Source: a virus
IMG/VR virus record: IMGVR_UViG_3300005253_000004
Coordinates: 55,471-119,470 of that record
Direction: 5' to 3' (one strand)
DNA length: 64,000 bases
Part shown: piece after piece, positions 54,197-61,800 of the stretch
Layout: each line of letters starts with the position of its first letter
How positions within the stretch are numbered: the stretch's first letter is position 1
The notes under the pieces: generated by a model
The model's database searches: none
What the model was told of the DNA's origin: nothing
What the model saw: the letters and a program-made list of their open reading frames with translations, nothing else
Translations under genes and position numbers: made by a program

Positions 54197-54715
54197 ATGG
54201 CCTTCTACGTTGGCTCCTACCTGATCCTACAGGATTCGATAGATCTAAAACACGACTCTGATAATTGGGAGTTGCCGGATACGACCGCCCATCAAGGGCA
54301 CATGGGCCAGACATCCAACGTTGAAGAGCTGCTGATCAAACCAGAAGACATGGATCTACTCCCGACCCAGATCCAATTCGGGATAGATGAATGGAGCGCA
54401 GATGAGGGGTTTTCACCTGACCATGAGGCATTCAGACAATTCTATGTGCGAGACGAGGCATTCTACGTTCGAGGTTTTGTGCCGCGTGATTACTGGACGC
54501 CGACGTTTTACCCAGCCGGAAACTTCTACGTCAGAGGATTCACTCCTATCGACTACTGGACACCCATGTTCTACCCAGCAGGGAATTTCTACGTACGAAA
54601 CTTCGTTCCTACTGACCACTGGGTGCCAATGTTCTACCAAACCGGAAACTTCTACGTGAGAAACTTCACCCCTACAGATTTGTGGTCTGAGTTCTACCCG
54701 GCGGATTACTCGTAA
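54197..54715 (+). CDS. Protein with 20-residue aromatic tandem repeats
   Basis: 172 aa. About five repeats of the pattern FYVRxFxPxDxWxPxFYxxGN (residues 80-165) follow an acidic N-terminus. Each repeat is 60 bp. The aromatic strand repeats suggest a fibre or adhesive tip. It precedes the large tail fibre by a one-base overlap, so probably part of the same assembly. Confidence 0.6.
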   Translation: MAFYVGSYLILQDSIDLKHDSDNWELPDTTAHQGHMGQTSNVEELLIKPEDMDLLPTQIQFGIDEWSADEGFSPDHEAFRQFYVRDEAFYVRGFVPRDYWTPTFYPAGNFYVRGFTPIDYWTPMFYPAGNFYVRNFVPTDHWVPMFYQTGNFYVRNFTPTDLWSEFYPADYS

Positions 54716-57700
54716 TGGCAGGTAACGACACAACGACTTCTGTAGAATTCTACGCCCCTTGGCCCGACTTCGGTAGGGCACTTAACCAGCAATGGGGGGA
54801 GATACGCCACGACATGGCTGCGCTCGCTCCGCTCGTTCGGGGCGCAGGCCTTGACTCGGACGGCGACTTCTCTACTCTGGACGACGTAGAGAAGACAGCG
54901 TTACAGGCGTGGGAGCTGGGTGAAGACGGCTTCCATAACAAGATCCGGCACTTCTGGAACAAAGCCACCGACACCCTTGAGATCCAAGCCAACATCCCGC
55001 CTGGAACCGAGCAGGCCCCAAACTGGTACACTGTGTGGTCGGTTGGCGACGACGGACAAGTCACTCAGCAAACCACCCCCACTACTGCAAGCAACGTAGG
55101 CACCGGAGCAGACGTCTTCAAACAGAAGACTGGCGTGGACCTACAGTTTAGAACCATTAAGGCTACCGGCGTCCTGTCTGTAGCGGAGAACAGCCTCGAC
55201 CTCACCCTAACCAGTACTGCGGAAGCCAACACAGCTAGCAGCCTTGGGGGTGCTTCGCTGGTTGGTACGAAGGTTGGCGTGGATCTCCCGTTCAAGGGCC
55301 TCACGGCTGGGGACAACATGGAGCTTACAATCGGGGCTAACTCGATCACGTTGAAGTCCACGTCCCAGATCGTTGAGTTCTACGGCATTGTGGTTGCTCA
55401 TTCTGATGACAGTTACACAGCCCGGGGCACACACGTCCTTAAGGTCAATGTAGACCACTTCTACCTGACAGGTAGCGGGCGCTCTAACGAAACCCTCCTC
55501 AACCTCAGAGGAGAGATCTTCAACTCTGATCTCTACGTTGCTGTGGCAGGAGACACCATGACAGGTGCTCTCCTCCATCCTGACGGTTCTGCTGGTGCTC
55601 CTGCCGTATCCTTCTCAGGGGACACAAATACTGGTATTACTCGCCTAGCTTCTGACGATCTGGCGCTGGTGTCTGGTGGTGCTGCTGTCTTGCGTGCTCT
55701 CACTGACCGCGTGTACCTCCCTAAGAACCTCCAGATCCTGGCCGATGGTACCGCTGCTGCTCCTGACTTATTCTTCTTCCCTGATACTGATAGCGGTATC
55801 TATCAGGAAGGCGTGGATAGTGTCGCTTTTACTACAGGCGGTAAACAAGCCGGGTACTTCGACTCCTCTCAAAACCTACATGTATTTAATGATCTTAGGT
55901 CTAGTAGAGTAGAAGCGGGGGTTGGTAACTTTTATACATCGTTGATTGTAGGTAGCACTGCTACTCTGAAGTACGATGGTAATCTTCTTATAGATCCGCA
56001 GGGCTTAGGAGGCAGCGGTTACACTGATTTCACGGGTGGGATCTTTGTAGCCGAGGATGAAACCTCATTCAGTAGGTTCGGCGGCGATCCGACGGGCCTC
56101 AACCCAAGCGACACGCAAGACACACTGGCCGCACGCATGGTTCGGTCTACTACGGGTAGTGGTTCGAGACGCGCTGGACTATTCGTTATGGATCTCGACT
56201 GGACCGGGACCAATGCTGGCGGTCTAAACATGGGTGTGAATGGTCTGGTCTATACCGACGTAACCACCGACGCTGGTAACACAAAGACAACCGCATTCGG
56301 CGGCGGCGTTGGCGGCAGATACGCTTTTCGACATCTGAGTTCTGGTTTGTTCTCGATGGCGGGTGGAATCTCATCGATGGCAGCAATCACTGGTGCCGAT
56401 GAAGAGGGGACAATCACAGACGCCTACGCCTTTCTCAGTGAGGGTGGGGATGGCGGTGCCGCCTCTGGCGAAATTACCAACTACTATGGATTCTGGCACA
56501 AGGGGTCCGGTGGGAATGTTGTCAATGAGTTCGCCATCTACATCGAGGATATGGGTAACGCGAACCTAGGCGACGCTGCCCCCATCAAGATTGACCAACA
56601 AACCGGGCCGGGTGGCGCGGCGATCTGGTTGTCGGCAGATAATGCGACCCCGAGCGGAGTAGCAAACGGCATCGCGTGGGGAAGCAATCAGCAGATTAAT
56701 ATCTATCCCAGCAGCGGCGATCTGACTACGGACGGCAACTTCTTACTGACCTCTGCCTCAGAGCTGCGGTTCAGGCAAGCCACTACCGGCATCTATTCCC
56801 AGGCCAGCGACTTCCTAGACCTCTTTGCTTCCGGGGCCGTCCGAATCGGCAACAGCGACGGACAAGCGCCGACCACCTATTTATCTGTCGAACCTGACGG
56901 TGACGTTATCTGGACCACCGCTGCTGGAACTAGCAAGATATCCCTCCGGTCGGACAAGTTCTTGCTTATGGATGGCGTCTTGGGCTTAGACGGGGGGGTA
57001 CTCTACTTCACCGAAACCACCACCCCGACGCCCATCGGCAACGCGGGTGCCATTTACACCAAGGCCAACAATGAACTCTTCTTCCAAGACGGCGCGGGCG
57101 CGGAGCACAGCGTCGCCCTCCTCGACTCAATCTCGCAGTTTTATGCTGTGACGTTTAGAGAGTCGGGCCCTGGGCGTGTGTTGCAGTCGGATACTGTCAC
57201 GTTCGATACTGCTGGCTTCTACGTTTCTATAGGCGGTGATGGTAAACCTTTGGTTTCCCCACAGGGTACTATCATCCGGACTGATACACATGAGGGTATT
57301 TATAATCTGATACATCTAAATGATGGTGGGTTGGGGGACGATGAAGCATTAGGAATGACCGTATCTTCGGATGGCGCTACAATCACACTTACTATCACAA
57401 ACACAGCCCCAGGTAAAGCGGCAACCGATCCGCTAGAACTTCAGTTTGAAGGACAGAACTACACATATACTCCTAGCGGTGGTGCAGAGACTCTTACTCT
57501 GAGTGCTGGTTCCGCTACAGTTCCGGTTGAGAACTTTGTTGTTTTTGAACTTAGCGGCGGGGTGCCTTTTCTTGCTACTTCTGCCACAGACTGGCCTAGT
57601 GACACCTTGGGCGAACACCACGGTAGAGTCTGCTCGGTTGTTGTTCAAGACGCGGCGAGCGTTCAGACCCACGGTGCTCTAAAGATACATGCGTGGACAG

Positions 57701-59394
57701 ACCATATTGAAGAAGTACACGGAGCCGGTTCCGGAGAACGAGGGGAGCGGGGGCACCTCCACTCAATCGCTGAACGCCTTCGAAACGAGCCTGCGGTTTG
57801 GCGTAGTGGCTCTGCTATTACCGTTGACAACAGCGGTACAACCAACCCACTGTACGTGCATATCACCAGCGGAACCGGGTACCAAATGCACCGGCACTCT
57901 AGCCCTGCGCTAGACACAGACGCCTCTGATAGCATCTGGGTAGTAAACGACGACACCACCCCGTATCGCAAGATTGATAGTCTAGATGATGTAACTCGAT
58001 ATGCTACTGGTGGAGACGGAGCAATTGGAGTTTCAGCGAAGCTAACTGTTGTTCTTTGGATGGTTGTCAATGAGAACTCAAGCGATACAAAGCTCTTCCT
58101 TAATGTCCCAACCGGAGGTTACAACACAGTATCAGCAGCCCAAACGGACTCTTCTAATAAAAGAGTACACAATATTCCTCAGGCGTATGTTGGAACGTCT
58201 ATTCTTTTGTATGAGCTTGTGCTTAGTAGATCTGGTGGCGGTAGTACTTGGACTGTTGAAGATACTATTGACTTGCGCGGCGTCCCTGGCGTAGCTGTTG
58301 GCGGTGGTGGGGCAGCCACTACTGGTGAGGTTAATACAGCCAGCAACGTGGGTGCTGGTGCTGGGGTGTTCGCCCAGAAGAACTCCATTGACTTAGAATT
58401 CAAATCCCTCAAGAGCCAGGACTCTACTATCTCTGTGACCAACGACGCCGATGAGATCTTTATTGGAGCTACGGGGTCGTTCTACACTAACGTCACTGTA
58501 GAAGGTACCGGGAAGGTTGGGATTGGTACAAATAATCCACAAAGTAAATTACATATTATCGACGCAACTGAAGCTAGTATTTCTTTACTGGAAGATGAAT
58601 CTTCAGGAGCAGACGTTTGGTACGACGGTGCAAATAACCTATTTAAGATTAGCACAGGTACTGGCGGTGCTGGAAACCAAACGGATCGTTTCTCAATACA
58701 AAGAGATACGGGTAACGTCGGGATTGGAACGACTACTCCTCAAAGAGGTTTTCATTACGAAGGGATATTTCTAAAGGTTGATAGGATAAATAGTGACCCA
58801 CATTTTGAGATAGGATTCCAAGGAAACCCAGGAACAAATACTATACTGGGAAGAATGAAGTTTGGTGAATCTGTTAGTGGCGCAACAACTTTTAACGTAA
58901 GAGCGACAATGGAGGCAATAACAAGTCCCACTAATTCAGATTTAGGAGAATTGTTATTTAAGACTGGATCCGGTCCACTCGAAGCGGGGCGCTTCGACGC
59001 AGATCGAAACCTCCACGTCCTCAACGACGTCAAGGCTAGTAGGGTAGAAGCAGGCCACGGTAGCTTTTACACTGCGTTGAACGTGGACGGACCAATTACT
59101 GTTGACGGAGGTGCTGCGAAGTTAACTGTTGGTGATAGTGAAACCGGAAACGATAGTATTATCTCTTACTATGATGATGGTGCCCTCGCTTGGACTGTTG
59201 GGTTCGATAATACTGCTACTGAATTTGTCATCACCAGTGGTGCTATGGATGGAACTAATAATGAGATCAATCTTGCACCGGATAAGATTGGATTCTTTAA
59301 TACCGCGCCGATAGCTAAACAAACAGGTGTTGGTGTGGATGCAGCTTCCATACATGCTGCGCTTGTAGCTTTGGGGTTAATAAGTGGACCGTAA
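54715..59394 (+). CDS. Large tail fibre protein
   Basis: 1559 aa. N-terminal 60 residues (TTSVEFYAPWPDFGRALNQQ) may attach to the virion. The body has repeated fibre modules: GVDLxFxxxKATG, GDTMTGALLHPDGSAGAPA, SFSGDTNTGITRLASDDLAL, VGIGTTTPQ-type motifs and several GFDAxLHVxND copies. It ends with APDKIGFFNTAPIAKQTGVG. Such proteins form trimeric beta-helical fibres that bind the host. No chaperone domain is seen. Confidence 0.8.
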   Translation: MAGNDTTTSVEFYAPWPDFGRALNQQWGEIRHDMAALAPLVRGAGLDSDGDFSTLDDVEKTALQAWELGEDGFHNKIRHFWNKATDTLEIQANIPPGTEQAPNWYTVWSVGDDGQVTQQTTPTTASNVGTGADVFKQKTGVDLQFRTIKATGVLSVAENSLDLTLTSTAEANTASSLGGASLVGTKVGVDLPFKGLTAGDNMELTIGANSITLKSTSQIVEFYGIVVAHSDDSYTARGTHVLKVNVDHFYLTGSGRSNETLLNLRGEIFNSDLYVAVAGDTMTGALLHPDGSAGAPAVSFSGDTNTGITRLASDDLALVSGGAAVLRALTDRVYLPKNLQILADGTAAAPDLFFFPDTDSGIYQEGVDSVAFTTGGKQAGYFDSSQNLHVFNDLRSSRVEAGVGNFYTSLIVGSTATLKYDGNLLIDPQGLGGSGYTDFTGGIFVAEDETSFSRFGGDPTGLNPSDTQDTLAARMVRSTTGSGSRRAGLFVMDLDWTGTNAGGLNMGVNGLVYTDVTTDAGNTKTTAFGGGVGGRYAFRHLSSGLFSMAGGISSMAAITGADEEGTITDAYAFLSEGGDGGAASGEITNYYGFWHKGSGGNVVNEFAIYIEDMGNANLGDAAPIKIDQQTGPGGAAIWLSADNATPSGVANGIAWGSNQQINIYPSSGDLTTDGNFLLTSASELRFRQATTGIYSQASDFLDLFASGAVRIGNSDGQAPTTYLSVEPDGDVIWTTAAGTSKISLRSDKFLLMDGVLGLDGGVLYFTETTTPTPIGNAGAIYTKANNELFFQDGAGAEHSVALLDSISQFYAVTFRESGPGRVLQSDTVTFDTAGFYVSIGGDGKPLVSPQGTIIRTDTHEGIYNLIHLNDGGLGDDEALGMTVSSDGATITLTITNTAPGKAATDPLELQFEGQNYTYTPSGGAETLTLSAGSATVPVENFVVFELSGGVPFLATSATDWPSDTLGEHHGRVCSVVVQDAASVQTHGALKIHAWTDHIEEVHGAGSGERGERGHLHSIAERLRNEPAVWRSGSAITVDNSGTTNPLYVHITSGTGYQMHRHSSPALDTDASDSIWVVNDDTTPYRKIDSLDDVTRYATGGDGAIGVSAKLTVVLWMVVNENSSDTKLFLNVPTGGYNTVSAAQTDSSNKRVHNIPQAYVGTSILLYELVLSRSGGGSTWTVEDTIDLRGVPGVAVGGGGAATTGEVNTASNVGAGAGVFAQKNSIDLEFKSLKSQDSTISVTNDADEIFIGATGSFYTNVTVEGTGKVGIGTNNPQSKLHIIDATEASISLLEDESSGADVWYDGANNLFKISTGTGGAGNQTDRFSIQRDTGNVGIGTTTPQRGFHYEGIFLKVDRINSDPHFEIGFQGNPGTNTILGRMKFGESVSGATTFNVRATMEAITSPTNSDLGELLFKTGSGPLEAGRFDADRNLHVLNDVKASRVEAGHGSFYTALNVDGPITVDGGAAKLTVGDSETGNDSIISYYDDGALAWTVGFDNTATEFVITSGAMDGTNNEINLAPDKIGFFNTAPIAKQTGVGVDAASIHAALVALGLISGP

Positions 59395-59403
59395 GGAGAG
59401 GCT

Positions 59404-59814
59404 ATGCCTAGAATAACAGACATAATCAATAAAGCAAACCCATTAATAACATGGAAGATTTATTATCACGACCCAAATTCTAAAGATTACTACTCCACGT
59501 TTTCTAATTTAGACGGAACAGCAGAGCAAGCTCCGGTTAACGGCGTGATCGTGATTCAACAACCCATAGAAAACGGCAGGGGTATTGATCAAGTTACAAA
59601 TGGGGACTACTACGCATTAGACGAAGAGAATAAGTGGATTGGTATGGATGTGTTGGGGCTACAAGATCGTATAGATAATAACATTCCGTTTACTGCACTC
59701 AAAGAAGGGCGGTGGATAAATCTTGAACGCTTTTGGGATATTTTGTATTTGGCGGGCGATGACAAAGATTTTGTAAGTGAGCCAGAAGGAAGAATATCTA
59801 GGATTCCTAAATAG
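59404..59814 (+). CDS. Hypothetical tail-associated protein, 136 aa
   Basis: ATG 59404 after GGAGAG. Beta-strand-rich: TWKIYYHDPNSKDYYSTFSN, GVIVIQQPIENGRG. No Cys. The context, between fibre and other virion genes, suggests a fibre accessory protein. AT-rich compared with the fibre. Confidence 0.55.
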   Translation: MPRITDIINKANPLITWKIYYHDPNSKDYYSTFSNLDGTAEQAPVNGVIVIQQPIENGRGIDQVTNGDYYALDEENKWIGMDVLGLQDRIDNNIPFTALKEGRWINLERFWDILYLAGDDKDFVSEPEGRISRIPK

Positions 59815-59826
59815 GAGTAATTAGTT

Positions 59827-60450
59827 ATGGCTGGTGGTGGTCCTGGGATACAAGGTCAAATTGGATTTAGAGGAAGAGAAGATACTGTTGTAGAGGGCTC
59901 GGATACTACTTGGTTTGCACCGACCAATACTAATTGGACGGCCCCTGCTCTTGATACAAACTTTAGAGTAAGGTTTGAGATAGAAGTACAGTCACTTACT
60001 AACAATTGGGACACTGGGCAATTTACATTGTGGTATTCACATAATAGTGGTTCATTTACACAAGTTACAACTACTACTTCTTCTGTAATCAAAAGTGTGT
60101 CTTCTAGTGTAGCGGGTTATGATGATGACGATGATACAACTCAATTAATAGGAAGCGGGTTCTTTAAAATAGATAATAATCAGGTTAATGAAGGTGATAA
60201 CTTTACTTCTTCTTTTACATGGCTGATAGCAGACGGCACCCCTCAGTATACAGAAACAGAATGGGTGTTACAGTTTATTAGCGCCGACCTTAAGAGTGGC
60301 GATACCGTTGAGTTAAGAATACGAAGGTTTGGGGGAGCTGTTTTCGGCGGTGGCTACGCACAGTTCCCAGTCATCTCTATACAAGACCCGCAAGTAGAAA
60401 TAAGAGGAAAAGAAGTAATAATCAACGGGAAAGAAATAGCTATCAAATGA
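59827..60450 (+). CDS. Hypothetical Gly-rich beta protein, 207 aa
   Basis: Starts MAGGGPGIQGQIGFRGREDT. The body is beta-rich with FRVRFEIEVQSLTNNWDTG and FTLWYSHNSGSFTQV; ends IRGKEVIINGKEIAIK. Resembles a phage minor tail or appendage protein by composition only. AT-rich like the gene before it. Confidence 0.55.
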   Translation: MAGGGPGIQGQIGFRGREDTVVEGSDTTWFAPTNTNWTAPALDTNFRVRFEIEVQSLTNNWDTGQFTLWYSHNSGSFTQVTTTTSSVIKSVSSSVAGYDDDDDTTQLIGSGFFKIDNNQVNEGDNFTSSFTWLIADGTPQYTETEWVLQFISADLKSGDTVELRIRRFGGAVFGGGYAQFPVISIQDPQVEIRGKEVIINGKEIAIK

Positions 60451-60460
60451 GGAGAGAAGC

Positions 60461-60709
60461 ATGGCAAGAACAGAAACATACAGAAAAGACGCGAATGGGG
60501 ACGTCTTAGTCAGGCGTGTGCATACACAAGAAGATATTCATGGGGTTACTTTCACTGTACGGGACACAGAAGAACCAATTAATAAAAAAGCATTACGCCG
60601 TCTTAAGGAAGCACTCAAGACTATTCGTGAAGAGCTACAAGAACTACAAGAAGAAAAAACAATACTTGTAGACAACATAGCAAAAATAGAAACCGCAAGA
60701 GACAGCTAA
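60461..60709 (+). CDS. Coiled-coil protein, 82 aa
   Basis: ATG 60461 follows GGAGAG. N-terminal strand region (TYRKDANGDVLVRRV), then a long charged helix (ALRRLKEALKTIREELQELQ). Likely coiled coil with a virion role. Unrecognised. Confidence 0.6.
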   Translation: MARTETYRKDANGDVLVRRVHTQEDIHGVTFTVRDTEEPINKKALRRLKEALKTIREELQELQEEKTILVDNIAKIETARDS

Positions 60710-60719
60710 GGAGGGAGTC

Positions 60720-60959
60720 ATGGTAACAAATGAAGAGCTAGGTAAAGCAATGCGATGGGTTATCCGAGGGTTGACCGAAGACAAGGTTGATACCAACAAC
60801 GTCCAAGCAGTAGTGACGTGGATGATCGAAAACCCAATGCCAGTGAAAGAGGTGTGGTTGGCGGAAACCGAAGAGAAAGACGAGCAGGATAGGCTTGCTC
60901 ATATCGAAGCACTCAAAGCAGAAATCGTTAAACTAGAGGGAGGTCTCGTCAATGTTTGA
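60720..60959 (+). CDS. Small helical protein, 79 aa
   Basis: Starts MVTNEELGKAMRWVIRGLTE and is helical to the end (DRLAHIEALKAEIVKLEGG). AAGGAGGGAG precedes ATG 60720. Unrecognised. Confidence 0.55.
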   Translation: MVTNEELGKAMRWVIRGLTEDKVDTNNVQAVVTWMIENPMPVKEVWLAETEEKDEQDRLAHIEALKAEIVKLEGGLVNV

Positions 60960-61098
60960 TTTGAAGGAACTACAGCAACTGAGCTATTTCCTCACCAGGG
61001 CACAGCTCAACGGCAACGAGAGCATCGCTCACGCCACGCTCCTCGTCAAGCTTCAACGGCTGATCGAGAAGGCAGCCTCCCCGGAGGAGCAAGAGTAG
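60952..61098 (+). CDS. Small helical protein, 48 aa
   Basis: ATG 60952 follows GAGGGAGG; it overlaps the previous stop. Helical: MFDLKEL..QQLSYFLTRAQ, NESIAHATLLVKLQRLIEKA. Unrecognised. The stop lies just before the next promoter. Confidence 0.5.
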   Translation: MFDLKELQQLSYFLTRAQLNGNESIAHATLLVKLQRLIEKAASPEEQE

Positions 61099-61107
61099 CC
61101 CCAACGC

Positions 61108-61136
61108 GTGCAAAAGATTGAGGAAATTCCTATAAT
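61108..61136 (+). promoter_or_regulatory. GTGCAA-N17-TATAATTAAG promoter, rightward
   Basis: GTGCAA 61108-61113, 17-nt spacer ending ATTCC, TATAAT 61131-61136 then TAAG. Drives 61162-61419 and the portal gene; ribosome site AAGGAGG follows. Confidence 0.7.
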
Positions 61137-61161
61137 TAAGTAGACTACAAGGAGGACAACT

Positions 61162-61419
61162 ATGTCTGACGGACAAGCGACCATGGATAAGTGGGGCCGT
61201 AAGATGGAACGTCGAGAAGACGAGGGCCGAAAAGCCAAGCAGAGTCTGAAAGCAGCTATCTCTGCGGCTATGAAGGATCCTGACACTCACACCAATATCA
61301 CAAATCAACTCAAGAAAGCCCGCCTAGGCGGCGAGCCAATGAAACAGCGCGCAGGGTTCGGGGATGACGGTGAGATCATCACCGGGAAGCCTGAGGACAG
61401 CCCCTGGCTGAGAGACTAA
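61162..61419 (+). CDS. Small basic helical protein, 85 aa
   Basis: Starts MSDGQATMDKWGRKMERRED. Charged helix for the first half, then ITNQLKKARLGGEPMKQRAG and an acidic end. First gene below its own promoter; unrecognised. Might be a scaffold-like helper for the portal. Confidence 0.55.
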   Translation: MSDGQATMDKWGRKMERREDEGRKAKQSLKAAISAAMKDPDTHTNITNQLKKARLGGEPMKQRAGFGDDGEIITGKPEDSPWLRD

Positions 61420-61422
61420 TCA

Positions 61423-61800
61423 GTGCGAGGTAAACGGGATATTGAGAGGGAGCTGATACACGCGGAGGCGAAGATAGAGTCTCTACAAACTCTACTGGAA
61501 TCGGCACAGACCGATAGACAAGAGTTGAAGTCTCAAGTCACCAAACTTCAGGATGCCCTGGTTGCAGCCAGGGCCCCTGAGGCGTACCGTGACCAACAGA
61601 TAGCGAAGGAAGAAGAGAACCGTACCCCTAGGGATCAAGCGCAGATTGATAAAAATCGACTGATTCAGAAGACTACAGAAGGGTACATGCATGCGCTGGA
61701 GAGGCCTATGGATGTGGATGATCTAGATGCTCTCCTAGCTAGGAGTTCGATGCACGATATAAAAGGACCTCCTAGTCTACACGGGAACGATGAAAGCTAA
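61423..61800 (+). CDS. Coiled-coil protein, 125 aa
   Basis: GTG start at 61423. Helical (RELIHAEAKIESLQTLLES, RQELKSQVTKLQDAL), then a mixed tail (LERPMDVDDLDALLARSS). Its stop overlaps the portal start (TAATG), so the two are translationally coupled. Confidence 0.6.
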   Translation: MRGKRDIERELIHAEAKIESLQTLLESAQTDRQELKSQVTKLQDALVAARAPEAYRDQQIAKEEENRTPRDQAQIDKNRLIQKTTEGYMHALERPMDVDDLDALLARSSMHDIKGPPSLHGNDES

